In this document: one piece after another, positions 42,593 to 50,157 of the stretch
Layout: every line of letters begins with the position of its first letter
How positions within the stretch are numbered: the first letter of the stretch is position 1
NCBI GenBank assembly: GCA_024401455.1
Contig: JAKSLA010000018.1
Location: 1-56,872 of the forward strand
DNA: 56,872 bases
Direction of reading: 5' to 3'
Source of the DNA: Paludibacteraceae bacterium
GTDB lineage: Bacteria > Bacteroidota > Bacteroidia > Bacteroidales > Paludibacteraceae
Program-made: the position numbers and the translations under genes
The notes under the pieces: model-generated
Seen by the model: the letters and a program-made list of their open reading frames with translations, nothing else
Database searches by the model: none
What the model was told of the DNA's origin: nothing

Positions 42593-43963
42593 ATGAAGAA
42601 GCTCATTTTTTCAATGATATTGGCGAGTTCGATGACCTCTTCGTTCGCTGCTCCAGCAAATAACGAAGCGCGTGCTCAATCGCTCTATTTCCAAGCTGTA
42701 GAAGAGTTGGACCAAAACAACTATAAGGCAGTTTTGTCTAAGGTGGCTGAAATCACAAAGCTTTTGGGCACCACCAAGCCTCGTTTGTGCTATCTTGCGG
42801 CTAAGGCTCAATACGCACAACAAGATTATGCGGCTACACAGGCTGCTTGTAAGGATTATTTCGCTTCGAATCCTTTGCAAGATGCAGGATATGATGAGAT
42901 GAAAGAGATGGCTGCGGTCGCTGCTTCTGAGTTGGACGCTCAATACCGTCGTCAACGTGAAGATGCCGAGGCTCGTAAGTCGGCAGAGGCAGAGAAGGCA
43001 AGACAAGAGCAAGAGGAGGCTGCCGCTTTTGCCAAGAGAATGAAGGACGGTGCTGACCGCCGTGCACAAGATGTTGAGTTGCAGAAAATGCGCGAGGAGC
43101 GCGAGGCTGCAGAGTATAAGAAGACTCAAGATGCGAATACGAAGTCGGCTTACCAAGATTTCATCTATAAGTTCCCTTCTGGCAAGTTGGCTGCTGAGGC
43201 TAAGGCAGAAATGTTGCGCAAGTGGCCAAGCCCAACTCGTGCGTTGAAGAACAACAAGTATGGCTATGTTGACAAGTCTGGTAAGATGATCATCAAGGCT
43301 GCTTATGATAACGCTTCTGAGTTTAACGAAGGCGTGGCTCGTGTAGGTAAGGGCTCTCGTTACGGCTTCATCAATGAGGAGGGTAAGGTAGTTATTCCTA
43401 TCAACTATGTTTCTGCAAGCAACTTCAGTTATGGTTATGCGGTCGTTAAGCCGGATGTAAACACAGCATTCTTCATCGACAAGAGCGGTGCTGTTTTGGA
43501 CGAGACTTCTTTCAAGGATGCGAAGTCATTCAGCGAAGGCTTGGCTGCTGTTCAAGACGAATATTATATGTACGGCTTTATCAATACCAGCGGACGTGTA
43601 GTTATTGAAAATAAGTTCAATGATGTTTCTTGGTTCCACGAAGGTATCGCTGCTGTAGGTAAGAGCGAAGGTGGTAAGATGTTGTACGGCTATGTTGACA
43701 AGACGGGTGCAATGTTGACTGACTTTGAATTCCAAGAGGCTAAGGACTTCCAAAACGGTGTTGCTCGTGTTAAGAAGGACGGAAAGTTTGGTTTGATAGA
43801 CAAGTTCGGTTGCCCTATCACCAAATGCGAGTTTGACCGTATCTCTGATTTCGGAGCAGACGGTTTGGCGGTTGCTAAGAAAGGCTCTTTTGATGTCCTT
43901 CTTGATGTGGAAGGTCGTCCTTGGGCTCGTGTAAACGGTAAGTTGATCAAGGTGAAATTGTAA
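42593..43963 (+). CDS. Secreted WG-repeat protein
   Basis: 456 residues. Signal peptide MKKLIFSMILASSMTSSFA, then a TPR-like helical part (~30-120), a charged Ala/Glu/Arg coiled-coil (~125-190), and a row of WG repeats from ~220 to the end. Each has the pattern YGYVDKSGKMIIKAAYDNASEF and GVARVG, with five to six copies and some lacking the Trp. WG repeats form a beta-propeller-like fold of unknown role. It starts 58 bases after the FGE-domain gene and ends in a strong terminator, so the pair is probably one operon. Confidence 0.88.
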   Translation: MKKLIFSMILASSMTSSFAAPANNEARAQSLYFQAVEELDQNNYKAVLSKVAEITKLLGTTKPRLCYLAAKAQYAQQDYAATQAACKDYFASNPLQDAGYDEMKEMAAVAASELDAQYRRQREDAEARKSAEAEKARQEQEEAAAFAKRMKDGADRRAQDVELQKMREEREAAEYKKTQDANTKSAYQDFIYKFPSGKLAAEAKAEMLRKWPSPTRALKNNKYGYVDKSGKMIIKAAYDNASEFNEGVARVGKGSRYGFINEEGKVVIPINYVSASNFSYGYAVVKPDVNTAFFIDKSGAVLDETSFKDAKSFSEGLAAVQDEYYMYGFINTSGRVVIENKFNDVSWFHEGIAAVGKSEGGKMLYGYVDKTGAMLTDFEFQEAKDFQNGVARVKKDGKFGLIDKFGCPITKCEFDRISDFGADGLAVAKKGSFDVLLDVEGRPWARVNGKLIKVKL

Positions 43964-44007
43964 TTCGGTAGGGCGCAGGTCGCTCATCTGATAAGAGTTG
44001 AGAGGTT

Positions 44008-44043
44008 GCATCGTTTTCTGATGCAGCCTCTTTCTTTTTTTAC
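44008..44043 (+). terminator. Terminator of the FGE/WG operon
   Basis: Stem AGAGGTTGCATC / GATGCAGCCTCT (one G-U), loop GTTTTCT, then TTTCTTTTTTT. Confidence 0.8.
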
Positions 44044-44194
44044 CTTGCTGAAAATCGTGAAACATGTCACTTTGTACCTTGGACGAAATAACTTTTTTGT
44101 TTCCTTTGTCACTATATATTAAATTCTTCTATAACTTTGTATATATAATGGGTATTCTTCCCGTTCGGGGGGAGTGCCGTTAAAGCGGAATGAT

Positions 44195-46420
44195 ATGGAA
44201 GCAAAGGTACAGATGCCAGAGGAGCAAGAAAACGAGATGATTGAGCGTGAGTATGCGGCGTTGTTGGATGTGTATGTCAATTCAAATCACAGACGAAAGG
44301 TTGATATCATAGAAAAGGCGTTCAGATTTGCACGTCAGGCCCATAATGGGGTGCGTCGTAGGTCAGGTGAGCCTTACATTATGCACCCGATAGCGGTGGC
44401 ACGTATCGTTGCCCAGGAAATAGGATTGGGTTCTACTTCCATTTGTGCCTCTTTACTTCATGATGTCGTTGAAGATACGGATAATACGGTAGAGGACATT
44501 GAGAATATGTTTGGTAAGAAAATCGCTTCCATTGTCGATGGACTTACAAAGATATCGGGCGGTGTCTTCGGCGAGCAGGCTTCTGCGCAGGCAGAGAATT
44601 TCCGTAAACTTCTGCTGACAATGTCGGAGGATATCCGTGTTATCTTGATCAAGATGGCCGACCGCCTTCACAATATGCGTACGTTGGCTTCCATGCCTCA
44701 GGCAAAGCAGTTTAAAATTGCTGGTGAAACACAATACATATATGCACCTTTGGCCAACCGTCTGGGCTTGTATGCCATCAAGACGGAACTGGAGGACTTG
44801 AGTTTCAAGTATGAACACAAGGACAAGTATGAAGAACTCTCCCGTAAATTGGAGAATACGCGTCAGGAGCGTGACGAATTGTTCGCCCTCTTCTCAAAAC
44901 CGATAGTAGAGAAGTTGGAAGAGTTGGGCTACAAGTTTGAAATACATGCCCGTGTGAAGTCCATATACTCCATTTGGCGCAAGATGCAAAATAAGAGCAT
45001 CCCATTTGAAGAGGTGTATGATATTCTCGCCTTGCGTATCATTTTTGATGTGGAGGATGAGAAAAATGAGAAAACTACTTGTTGGGGAATCTATTCTGCC
45101 ATTACGGATCTTTATAAACCGCATCCTGATCGTATTCGCGATTGGGTCAGCACACCGAAGGCTAATGGTTATGAGGCGCTTCACGTAACGGTGATGGGCC
45201 CTTCCGGTCAATGGATTGAAGTCCAAATCCGTAGCCGCCGTATGGATGATATTGCAGAAAAAGGTTTTGCCGCACATTGGAAATATAAGACGGGCGAGAA
45301 GGATGATTCTGAGTTGGAGAAGTGGTTGCAGACCATTAAGGAGTTGCTGGAGAATCCGGAACCGAATGCCATAGACTTCCTCGACACCTTCAAATTGAAC
45401 CTCTTCGCTTCGGAAATATTCGTCTTTACGCCGCATGGTGATATTCGAACCTTGCCACAGGGATCTACGGCGCTCGACTTCGCCTTCTCCCTACATACGG
45501 ATGTGGGTTTGCATTGCATCGGTGCAAAGGTGAATCATAAACTCGTGCCGTTGAGTTACGTCTTGAATAGCGGTGACCAGGTGGAGATCCTTACCTCAAA
45601 GAAGCAAGTGCCTTCTGCCGAGTGGATAAATATCGTTAAGACGGCTCGCGCGCGTACGAAGATTAAGAGCCTTTTCAAGAAAGAATATAAAACCTTCATC
45701 AAGAAGGGAGAACATGATGTTGAGGCTTTCTTTGAAAAGTTGGGACATAAACTTAATACGGAGTTGCTTTCGAAAGTGCTGGACAATTTCCACGAAACGG
45801 AGAAGGACGTCTTGCTCTACAAAATAGGCAAGGGAATCTTGAAATTGGAGGACATCAACAAGTCTGTTGTCTTGCCTAAGACGGAGAGCCGCTGGATGAA
45901 GTATTGGAAATTGCAGTTCGGCAATAATAAGGAGGAGCGTAAAGTGATTGATAGGAAGAGCACGTTGACATTGACGGAAAACGACTCTACTTACCGTATC
46001 GCTGATTGTTGTAAACCAATTCCTGGCGACGACATTTTAGGTTTTGTTGAGGACGATGGAATGGTGGTCGTACACAAGCCTCAATGCCCTGTGGCTATGA
46101 AACTAAAGTCCAATTATGGCGAGCGTATCGTGACGGCCGTTTGGGAGACGCACCGCTTGTTGTGCTTCCCTGCTACCATTGAGATTCGCGGCATCGACAG
46201 AAAGGGTATGTTGGCACAGATAGTAAAGGTCATATCCGATGACCATTCGGTAAATAATGTGAATAAGGTCAATATGGAGACGAAGGATGGCGTCTTTGAA
46301 GGCTTCATTACCGTCTATGTCCACGACTTGGAGGATTTGAATAACTTGTCAATGAATTTGTTGAAGATAAGTGGCGTCAACTCGGTGAATAGGGTTGAGA
46401 CGTCCAAGAGTGGTAGATGA
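44195..46420 (+). CDS. relA: Bifunctional (p)ppGpp synthetase/hydrolase
   Basis: 741 residues from ATG 44195; the in-frame GTG 44174 is less likely. RSH alarmone enzyme with an HD hydrolase domain (YIMHPIAVARIV, SLLHDVVEDT, IKMADRLHNMRTL), a synthetase domain (RVKSIYSIWRKM, YDILALRIIFDVEDE, HVTVMGPSGQWIEVQIRSRRMDDIAEKGFAAHW), TGS (EIFVFTPHGDIRTLPQGSTALDFAFSLHTDVG), a zinc-finger-like region (YRIADCCKPIPGDDILGF) and a C-terminal ACT domain. Hydrolase residues are intact, so it should both make and degrade (p)ppGpp (SpoT-like). A -7 box TAACTTTG lies at 44132-44139. Confidence 0.95.
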   Translation: MEAKVQMPEEQENEMIEREYAALLDVYVNSNHRRKVDIIEKAFRFARQAHNGVRRRSGEPYIMHPIAVARIVAQEIGLGSTSICASLLHDVVEDTDNTVEDIENMFGKKIASIVDGLTKISGGVFGEQASAQAENFRKLLLTMSEDIRVILIKMADRLHNMRTLASMPQAKQFKIAGETQYIYAPLANRLGLYAIKTELEDLSFKYEHKDKYEELSRKLENTRQERDELFALFSKPIVEKLEELGYKFEIHARVKSIYSIWRKMQNKSIPFEEVYDILALRIIFDVEDEKNEKTTCWGIYSAITDLYKPHPDRIRDWVSTPKANGYEALHVTVMGPSGQWIEVQIRSRRMDDIAEKGFAAHWKYKTGEKDDSELEKWLQTIKELLENPEPNAIDFLDTFKLNLFASEIFVFTPHGDIRTLPQGSTALDFAFSLHTDVGLHCIGAKVNHKLVPLSYVLNSGDQVEILTSKKQVPSAEWINIVKTARARTKIKSLFKKEYKTFIKKGEHDVEAFFEKLGHKLNTELLSKVLDNFHETEKDVLLYKIGKGILKLEDINKSVVLPKTESRWMKYWKLQFGNNKEERKVIDRKSTLTLTENDSTYRIADCCKPIPGDDILGFVEDDGMVVVHKPQCPVAMKLKSNYGERIVTAVWETHRLLCFPATIEIRGIDRKGMLAQIVKVISDDHSVNNVNKVNMETKDGVFEGFITVYVHDLEDLNNLSMNLLKISGVNSVNRVETSKSGR

Positions 46421-46441
46421 GACGGTATATAGGCAAAATAG

Positions 46442-46480
46442 AAGAGGACTATCATTTTGATACGTCCTCTTTTGATTTTG
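46442..46480 (+). terminator. Terminator of the relA/spoT gene
   Basis: Stem AAGAGGAC / GTCCTCTT with inner TATCA/TGATA, then TTTTGATTTTG. Confidence 0.75.
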
Positions 46481-46725
46481 TTGTATTTGGGGGTGTAAAT
46501 ATCAAAATGTTTCCGGATTGGTTAAGAAATTCTTGGCTTTAGTTTAAAATGGTTGTATCATTTGCATAAATGTTCGTGGCGAGAGTTTCGAGCGTCGCTG
46601 AGAGTTTTTTTATTTATATTAATAAACTGTAATTCCAAATTATACGATTGCTACATTTAATTGTGTGTAGAATTTGTTTTATTCCCTGTATTTTGTCAAA
46701 ACAGATAAATAATGGGTGCGCCGAA
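46481..46725. other. Gene-free stretch between convergent genes
   Basis: Convergent spacer between the relA/spoT gene and the esterase. A weak hairpin GGCGA/TCGCT followed by seven T lies near 46578-46613. I see no gene. Confidence 0.4.
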
Positions 46726-47418
46726 TTATTCTCTTAAGGCGGAAAGAACCCATGCATAAGCCATTCCTGTCCTTATTTCGGGAAAATTGAAGTGATTGCC
46801 ATCGTTCCAAACTAATGTGGTTTTTCCTTCGCCAAGTTGTTCGACTAATTTTTGGTGTAATCTTTCTATGTTGAAGCCCGACTGTGCCATAACCTGATTC
46901 TTCGTTAGAGGTTCCTGTTTGCCCAAACTAAGATATACAGTTTGAGTTAACATGCGATTTTGTATCGAAAAGTCAAGCCACTTCGGATACCAGACCGAGG
47001 GTGAAGCGGCGGCCACTCCCTTAAATACATCCGTCTGTGTGCTGGCCCAAAGAGCAAAAAGACCACCTAACGAGTAACCACCAATTATAAAGGAGGTGTT
47101 TTCGTTCAGTCCAAAGTGAGATTTCAGTGTGGGAATTAGGCGATGCACCAGATAGTCCAATGTCTCATTGGCTTGACCGAGAAAAGGTTTGTTCCCAAAA
47201 ACGGGAGGTTCTGGCCATGGCGTTAGTTCTGAATTCCAATCATCGATGAGAAGACCGACAAACAAAAAAGATTGACCGTTTCCTTCCTTTTCTATGGTTA
47301 GAAATTCGTCAGCCAGCAAAGGTTGGGTTCGTCTGTCAATCGGTTGAATAAGGCAAAAGGAAGATGGTTGTCCGTACAAAACAACACATCGTCCTTCTAT
47401 AGTGGTTTCGTTTATCAT
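46726..47418 (-). CDS. Alpha/beta-hydrolase esterase (esterase D-like)
   Basis: 230 residues, no signal peptide. The nucleophile elbow is GGYSLGGLFALWAS (Ser ~117), followed by AASPSVWYP and a late His in GNHFNFPEIRTG; the acid is likely in WNDGNHF. The fold and order fit the esterase family PF00756 (esterase D / IroE-like), which cleave esters such as siderophore or acyl esters. The natural substrate is unknown. It follows the PorE-like gene in the same direction, after a hairpin without a T run. Confidence 0.8.
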   Translation of the reverse strand: MINETTIEGRCVVLYGQPSSFCLIQPIDRRTQPLLADEFLTIEKEGNGQSFLFVGLLIDDWNSELTPWPEPPVFGNKPFLGQANETLDYLVHRLIPTLKSHFGLNENTSFIIGGYSLGGLFALWASTQTDVFKGVAAASPSVWYPKWLDFSIQNRMLTQTVYLSLGKQEPLTKNQVMAQSGFNIERLHQKLVEQLGEGKTTLVWNDGNHFNFPEIRTGMAYAWVLSALRE

Positions 47419-47433
47419 TATTTGAAAACGTTT

Positions 47434-47473
47434 CCTTTGTGATTAAGCGTCCAAATTGATATCAATCCTCAAT
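47434..47473 (-). terminator. Perfect hairpin between porE-like and esterase genes
   Basis: Arms AAGCGTCCAAATTGA / TCAATTTGGACGCTT, 15 of 15, loop of nine. On the minus strand it follows the OmpA-family stop but has no T run, so read-through into the esterase gene is possible. Confidence 0.5.
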
Positions 47474-47488
47474 TTGGACGCTTGCCTT

Positions 47489-49426
47489 TTATTTCGCGGT
47501 GATTGTGATCTCTGTGCGGCGGTTGAGGGCGCGGCCCTTGTCTGTATTGTTTGAGGCAATGGGTTTGTCTGGGCCGTATCCTTTGTGCGTGAGACGTTTG
47601 GCGGGGATTCCTTTTTTGATTAGGTAATTATAGGCCACCAAGGCTCTGTTTTCGGATAGCGTGATGTTGTAGTCGTGCTTACCCATGCTGTCGGTGTGAC
47701 CGGACAGTTCGATGCAGACCGTTGGGTTTTCACGCAAAAAGTTGATGAGTCGGTTCAACTCTTGATAAGACTCCTTCTTCAAGGTCGTTTTGTCGAAGTC
47801 GAAGAGGATGTTCTTCAAGATGATTTTCTTTCCCACTTCGATTTTGTCCAAAGAAACGCCCCTCTTTTCGAAGTTCAATGTGTCTCTGTTTGCGAAGTAG
47901 TCGGAGTGGAAGAGATAGCCCTTCTTGCTTACGTGTACGCCGAAGTCTTCGTCTTCTGGTACGCAAGTGACGAATTCGCCGTCCGATTTGTCGGAAACTG
48001 CGCGGAATACGGGTTCGTTGCTCTTGATGCTGAAGATGTCAATTTTCGCTTGCATAGGCTTGTTGGTCTCCGCATCGAGAATCTTTCCCTTCGCATACTT
48101 CATCTTTTTCTTTGGTCGGTAGTTGCCCTCCTTCAAACGAATTTCGTAGATGTCACGACCTCTCTTGACGTTCTCTTGTCCGTTGGATGAGTAGTAGGCT
48201 TTGTCGCCGTTGGCGTTTACGACAAATCCGATTTCGTCTTTGCACGTGTTGATCGGGTGTCCTATGTTGCGTGGCTCTTCCCAGCCGCCACCTTCCTTTT
48301 TGTAGGAGACGAAGATATCGTAGCCACCCATTCCTTTCCTTCCTTTGGATGAGAAGAATAGAGTGTGGTTGTCGGCGTGGATGAAAGGGGAGAACTCGTC
48401 TTCTGGTGTGTTTATGTCGTTGCCCAAGTTGACGGGGTCGGAGAATTTAAGCATGCCGTTTTCCTCGATGGTCACCTTGCATTTCCAAATGTCCGAACCG
48501 CCCTTTCCTCCTGGCCGGTTGCTGGCGAAATAGAGTTCGTCGCCCGTCGGACTGAAACTGGGGCAAGTTTCCCAATACTGTGAGTTGAGGGATTTGCCGG
48601 GGTTGATGGCGTTCGACCAAGAATCACCTTGTCGGATAGAGTAGTAGATGTCGCATCCGCCCAACCCGGAACGACGGTCGCAGGCCACGAAGAAGAGGTA
48701 GCGTCCGTCGAGAGAGAGAGACTGAGCCCCTTCGTTGTTCATCGTGTTCATGGCTTGCCCCGCATTTTTAATCGGTAGCCATTCTCCCTTGTCTTTCTTG
48801 CTGATAAAGATGTCTTCGTGTACGTTCCTTCCAAATTCGGACTCGCCCTCTCGTTTGCCTACTTTCACGGTGGTGGAGAACCAGCCCTCGTCGGCCGTGA
48901 TGCTTGGCCAGTAGTCGTCAAAGTCGGTGTTGATGTTCGTGCCCATGTTTTTGGCTTCAAACGGCACGGGGTTCCTCATAAGTTCCATGGCGTCGTCGCA
49001 TTGAGCGATGCCTTTTTGTGATTTCGTGTAGAACGAAGACTTTGATTCAGGAATGAGTTGATATGTCTGCTTGGCGTTGTCGTAGTCGCAGTTCTCGTGG
49101 TAGGCCGCGGCCAGGCGCATGACGGTGTTTTGATAGCGCGGCGCTTTGTCCTTCGCTATTTTCTTCAAGGTCGCAATTCGCTTCTCTTGGTTGCCCATCT
49201 TGTCGTGAAGTTCGGCAAGCGTCCAGTATGCTTCGACAAACTTGTTGTTTTCGAGCGTTAATTTGTTGAGCATAGGAAGGGCTTCCTTATATTTGCCTTC
49301 GTTTATAAGGATGACGGCTGTCTCGTAGTTTTTTATCTCTTTCTTTGAGGCGTTGGGGTTTTGAGCAACTGCATTCGAGCAAAAAAGAGACAGAAACGTT
49401 AGTAATTGAAAATATTTGAGTTTCAT
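47489..49426 (-). CDS. PorE-like TPR / beta-propeller / OmpA protein
   Basis: 645 residues with the architecture of PorE, a type IX secretion component that links to peptidoglycan: signal peptide (MKLKYFQLLTFLSLFCSNAVAQ), TPR region (~30-150), WD40/PD40-like propeller blades (~160-425: DDYWPSITADEGWFSTT, GAQSLSLDGRYLFFV, YWETCPSFSPTGDELYFAS, DEFSPFIHADNHTLFFSS), a carboxypeptidase-regulatory-like domain (~440-520) and a C-terminal OmpA domain with the peptidoglycan motif IELSGHTDSMGKHDYNITLSENRA. PorE itself is a lipoprotein; here the cysteine lies in LFCSN, a poor lipobox, so signal peptidase I cleavage after VAQ or VA seems likelier. No other por/gld gene is near. Confidence 0.82.
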   Translation of the reverse strand: MKLKYFQLLTFLSLFCSNAVAQNPNASKKEIKNYETAVILINEGKYKEALPMLNKLTLENNKFVEAYWTLAELHDKMGNQEKRIATLKKIAKDKAPRYQNTVMRLAAAYHENCDYDNAKQTYQLIPESKSSFYTKSQKGIAQCDDAMELMRNPVPFEAKNMGTNINTDFDDYWPSITADEGWFSTTVKVGKREGESEFGRNVHEDIFISKKDKGEWLPIKNAGQAMNTMNNEGAQSLSLDGRYLFFVACDRRSGLGGCDIYYSIRQGDSWSNAINPGKSLNSQYWETCPSFSPTGDELYFASNRPGGKGGSDIWKCKVTIEENGMLKFSDPVNLGNDINTPEDEFSPFIHADNHTLFFSSKGRKGMGGYDIFVSYKKEGGGWEEPRNIGHPINTCKDEIGFVVNANGDKAYYSSNGQENVKRGRDIYEIRLKEGNYRPKKKMKYAKGKILDAETNKPMQAKIDIFSIKSNEPVFRAVSDKSDGEFVTCVPEDEDFGVHVSKKGYLFHSDYFANRDTLNFEKRGVSLDKIEVGKKIILKNILFDFDKTTLKKESYQELNRLINFLRENPTVCIELSGHTDSMGKHDYNITLSENRALVAYNYLIKKGIPAKRLTHKGYGPDKPIASNNTDKGRALNRRTEITITAK

Positions 49427-49454
49427 GATGTTCCGTATAAATCTTCTGTTTTTA

Positions 49455-49485
49455 CAAATTTACTAAAAAAAGAGTGCGTCACAAA
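49455..49485 (-). promoter_or_regulatory. Promoter of the PorE-like gene
   Basis: On the minus strand TTTG (49482-49485), 19 bp, TAAATTTG (49455-49462); 28 bases before the start codon. Confidence 0.7.
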
Positions 49486-49486
49486 C

Positions 49487-49516
49487 TTGTATGTCATAAA
49501 AAGTTTATTATCTTTG
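49487..49516 (+). promoter_or_regulatory. Promoter of the HU gene
   Basis: TTG at 49487-49489, 19 bp, TATCTTTG at 49509-49516. The upstream box is one base from that of the divergent PorE-like promoter, so the two share a ~60 bp control zone. Confidence 0.7.
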
Positions 49517-49644
49517 TTCCGTTATTGCAGAGGCGTGAAGAATTTGAAATGATTTTGCGATGCTAATTATGTAAATAATACAAAGCTATGTAAGACATTT
49601 TTCTATTAATTGGAAAACACAAATTCAATTTAAATATATAAATT

Positions 49645-49908
49645 ATGACAAAAGCAGAACTTATTGATGCTATTGCATCACAGTCTGGATTGACTAAGGC
49701 AGATAGCCAAAAGGCTTTGGATGCTACAGTAAAAGCTATCAGTGATTTGTTGAAAGAGGGTGGTAACCTTCAATTGGTAGGTTTCGGTACATTCAGTGTA
49801 GAAGAGCGTGCAGCTCGCGAGGGTCGTAACCCCGCAACAGGCGAGAAGATGCAAATCGCAGCAAAGAAGGTGGCAAAGTGGAAGCCTTCAAAGAGCTTGC
49901 TTGGATAA
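49645..49908 (+). CDS. hup: HU-family DNA-binding protein
   Basis: 87 residues, the standard length; binds and bends DNA as a dimer in the nucleoid. Family signature MTKAELIDAIASQSGLTK, then LVGFGTFSVEERAAREGRNPATGEKMQIAAKKVAKWKP with the GRNPxTG arm. Leader of ~120 bases after the promoter at 49487; own terminator. Confidence 0.96.
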   Translation: MTKAELIDAIASQSGLTKADSQKALDATVKAISDLLKEGGNLQLVGFGTFSVEERAAREGRNPATGEKMQIAAKKVAKWKPSKSLLG

Positions 49909-49933
49909 TCCAGTAGGAAGATTTCGAAAGGCG

Positions 49934-49972
49934 GAATGTTAAGTGTAAACTTAATGTTCCGTTTTTTTTATA
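49934..49972 (+). terminator. Terminator of hup
   Basis: Stem CGGAATGTTAAGT / ACTTAATGTTCCG (11 of 13) with loop GTAA, then eight T. Confidence 0.8.
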
Positions 49973-50157
49973 TGTATGCAATGGAGTCTAATTATAGAAA
50001 TCTCATGTATATAAGAGGGAGTATCTGTCTCATTCCGTTCTTCTGCCTAATTAAAACTTCATAAAATTTATTTAAGTCGCCGTATTTTTCTATCTTTGCA
50101 GATTGAAGTGAGGTGCTTTCGCCTTGCTTGACTAAATTAAATAAATAAAATATTCGT

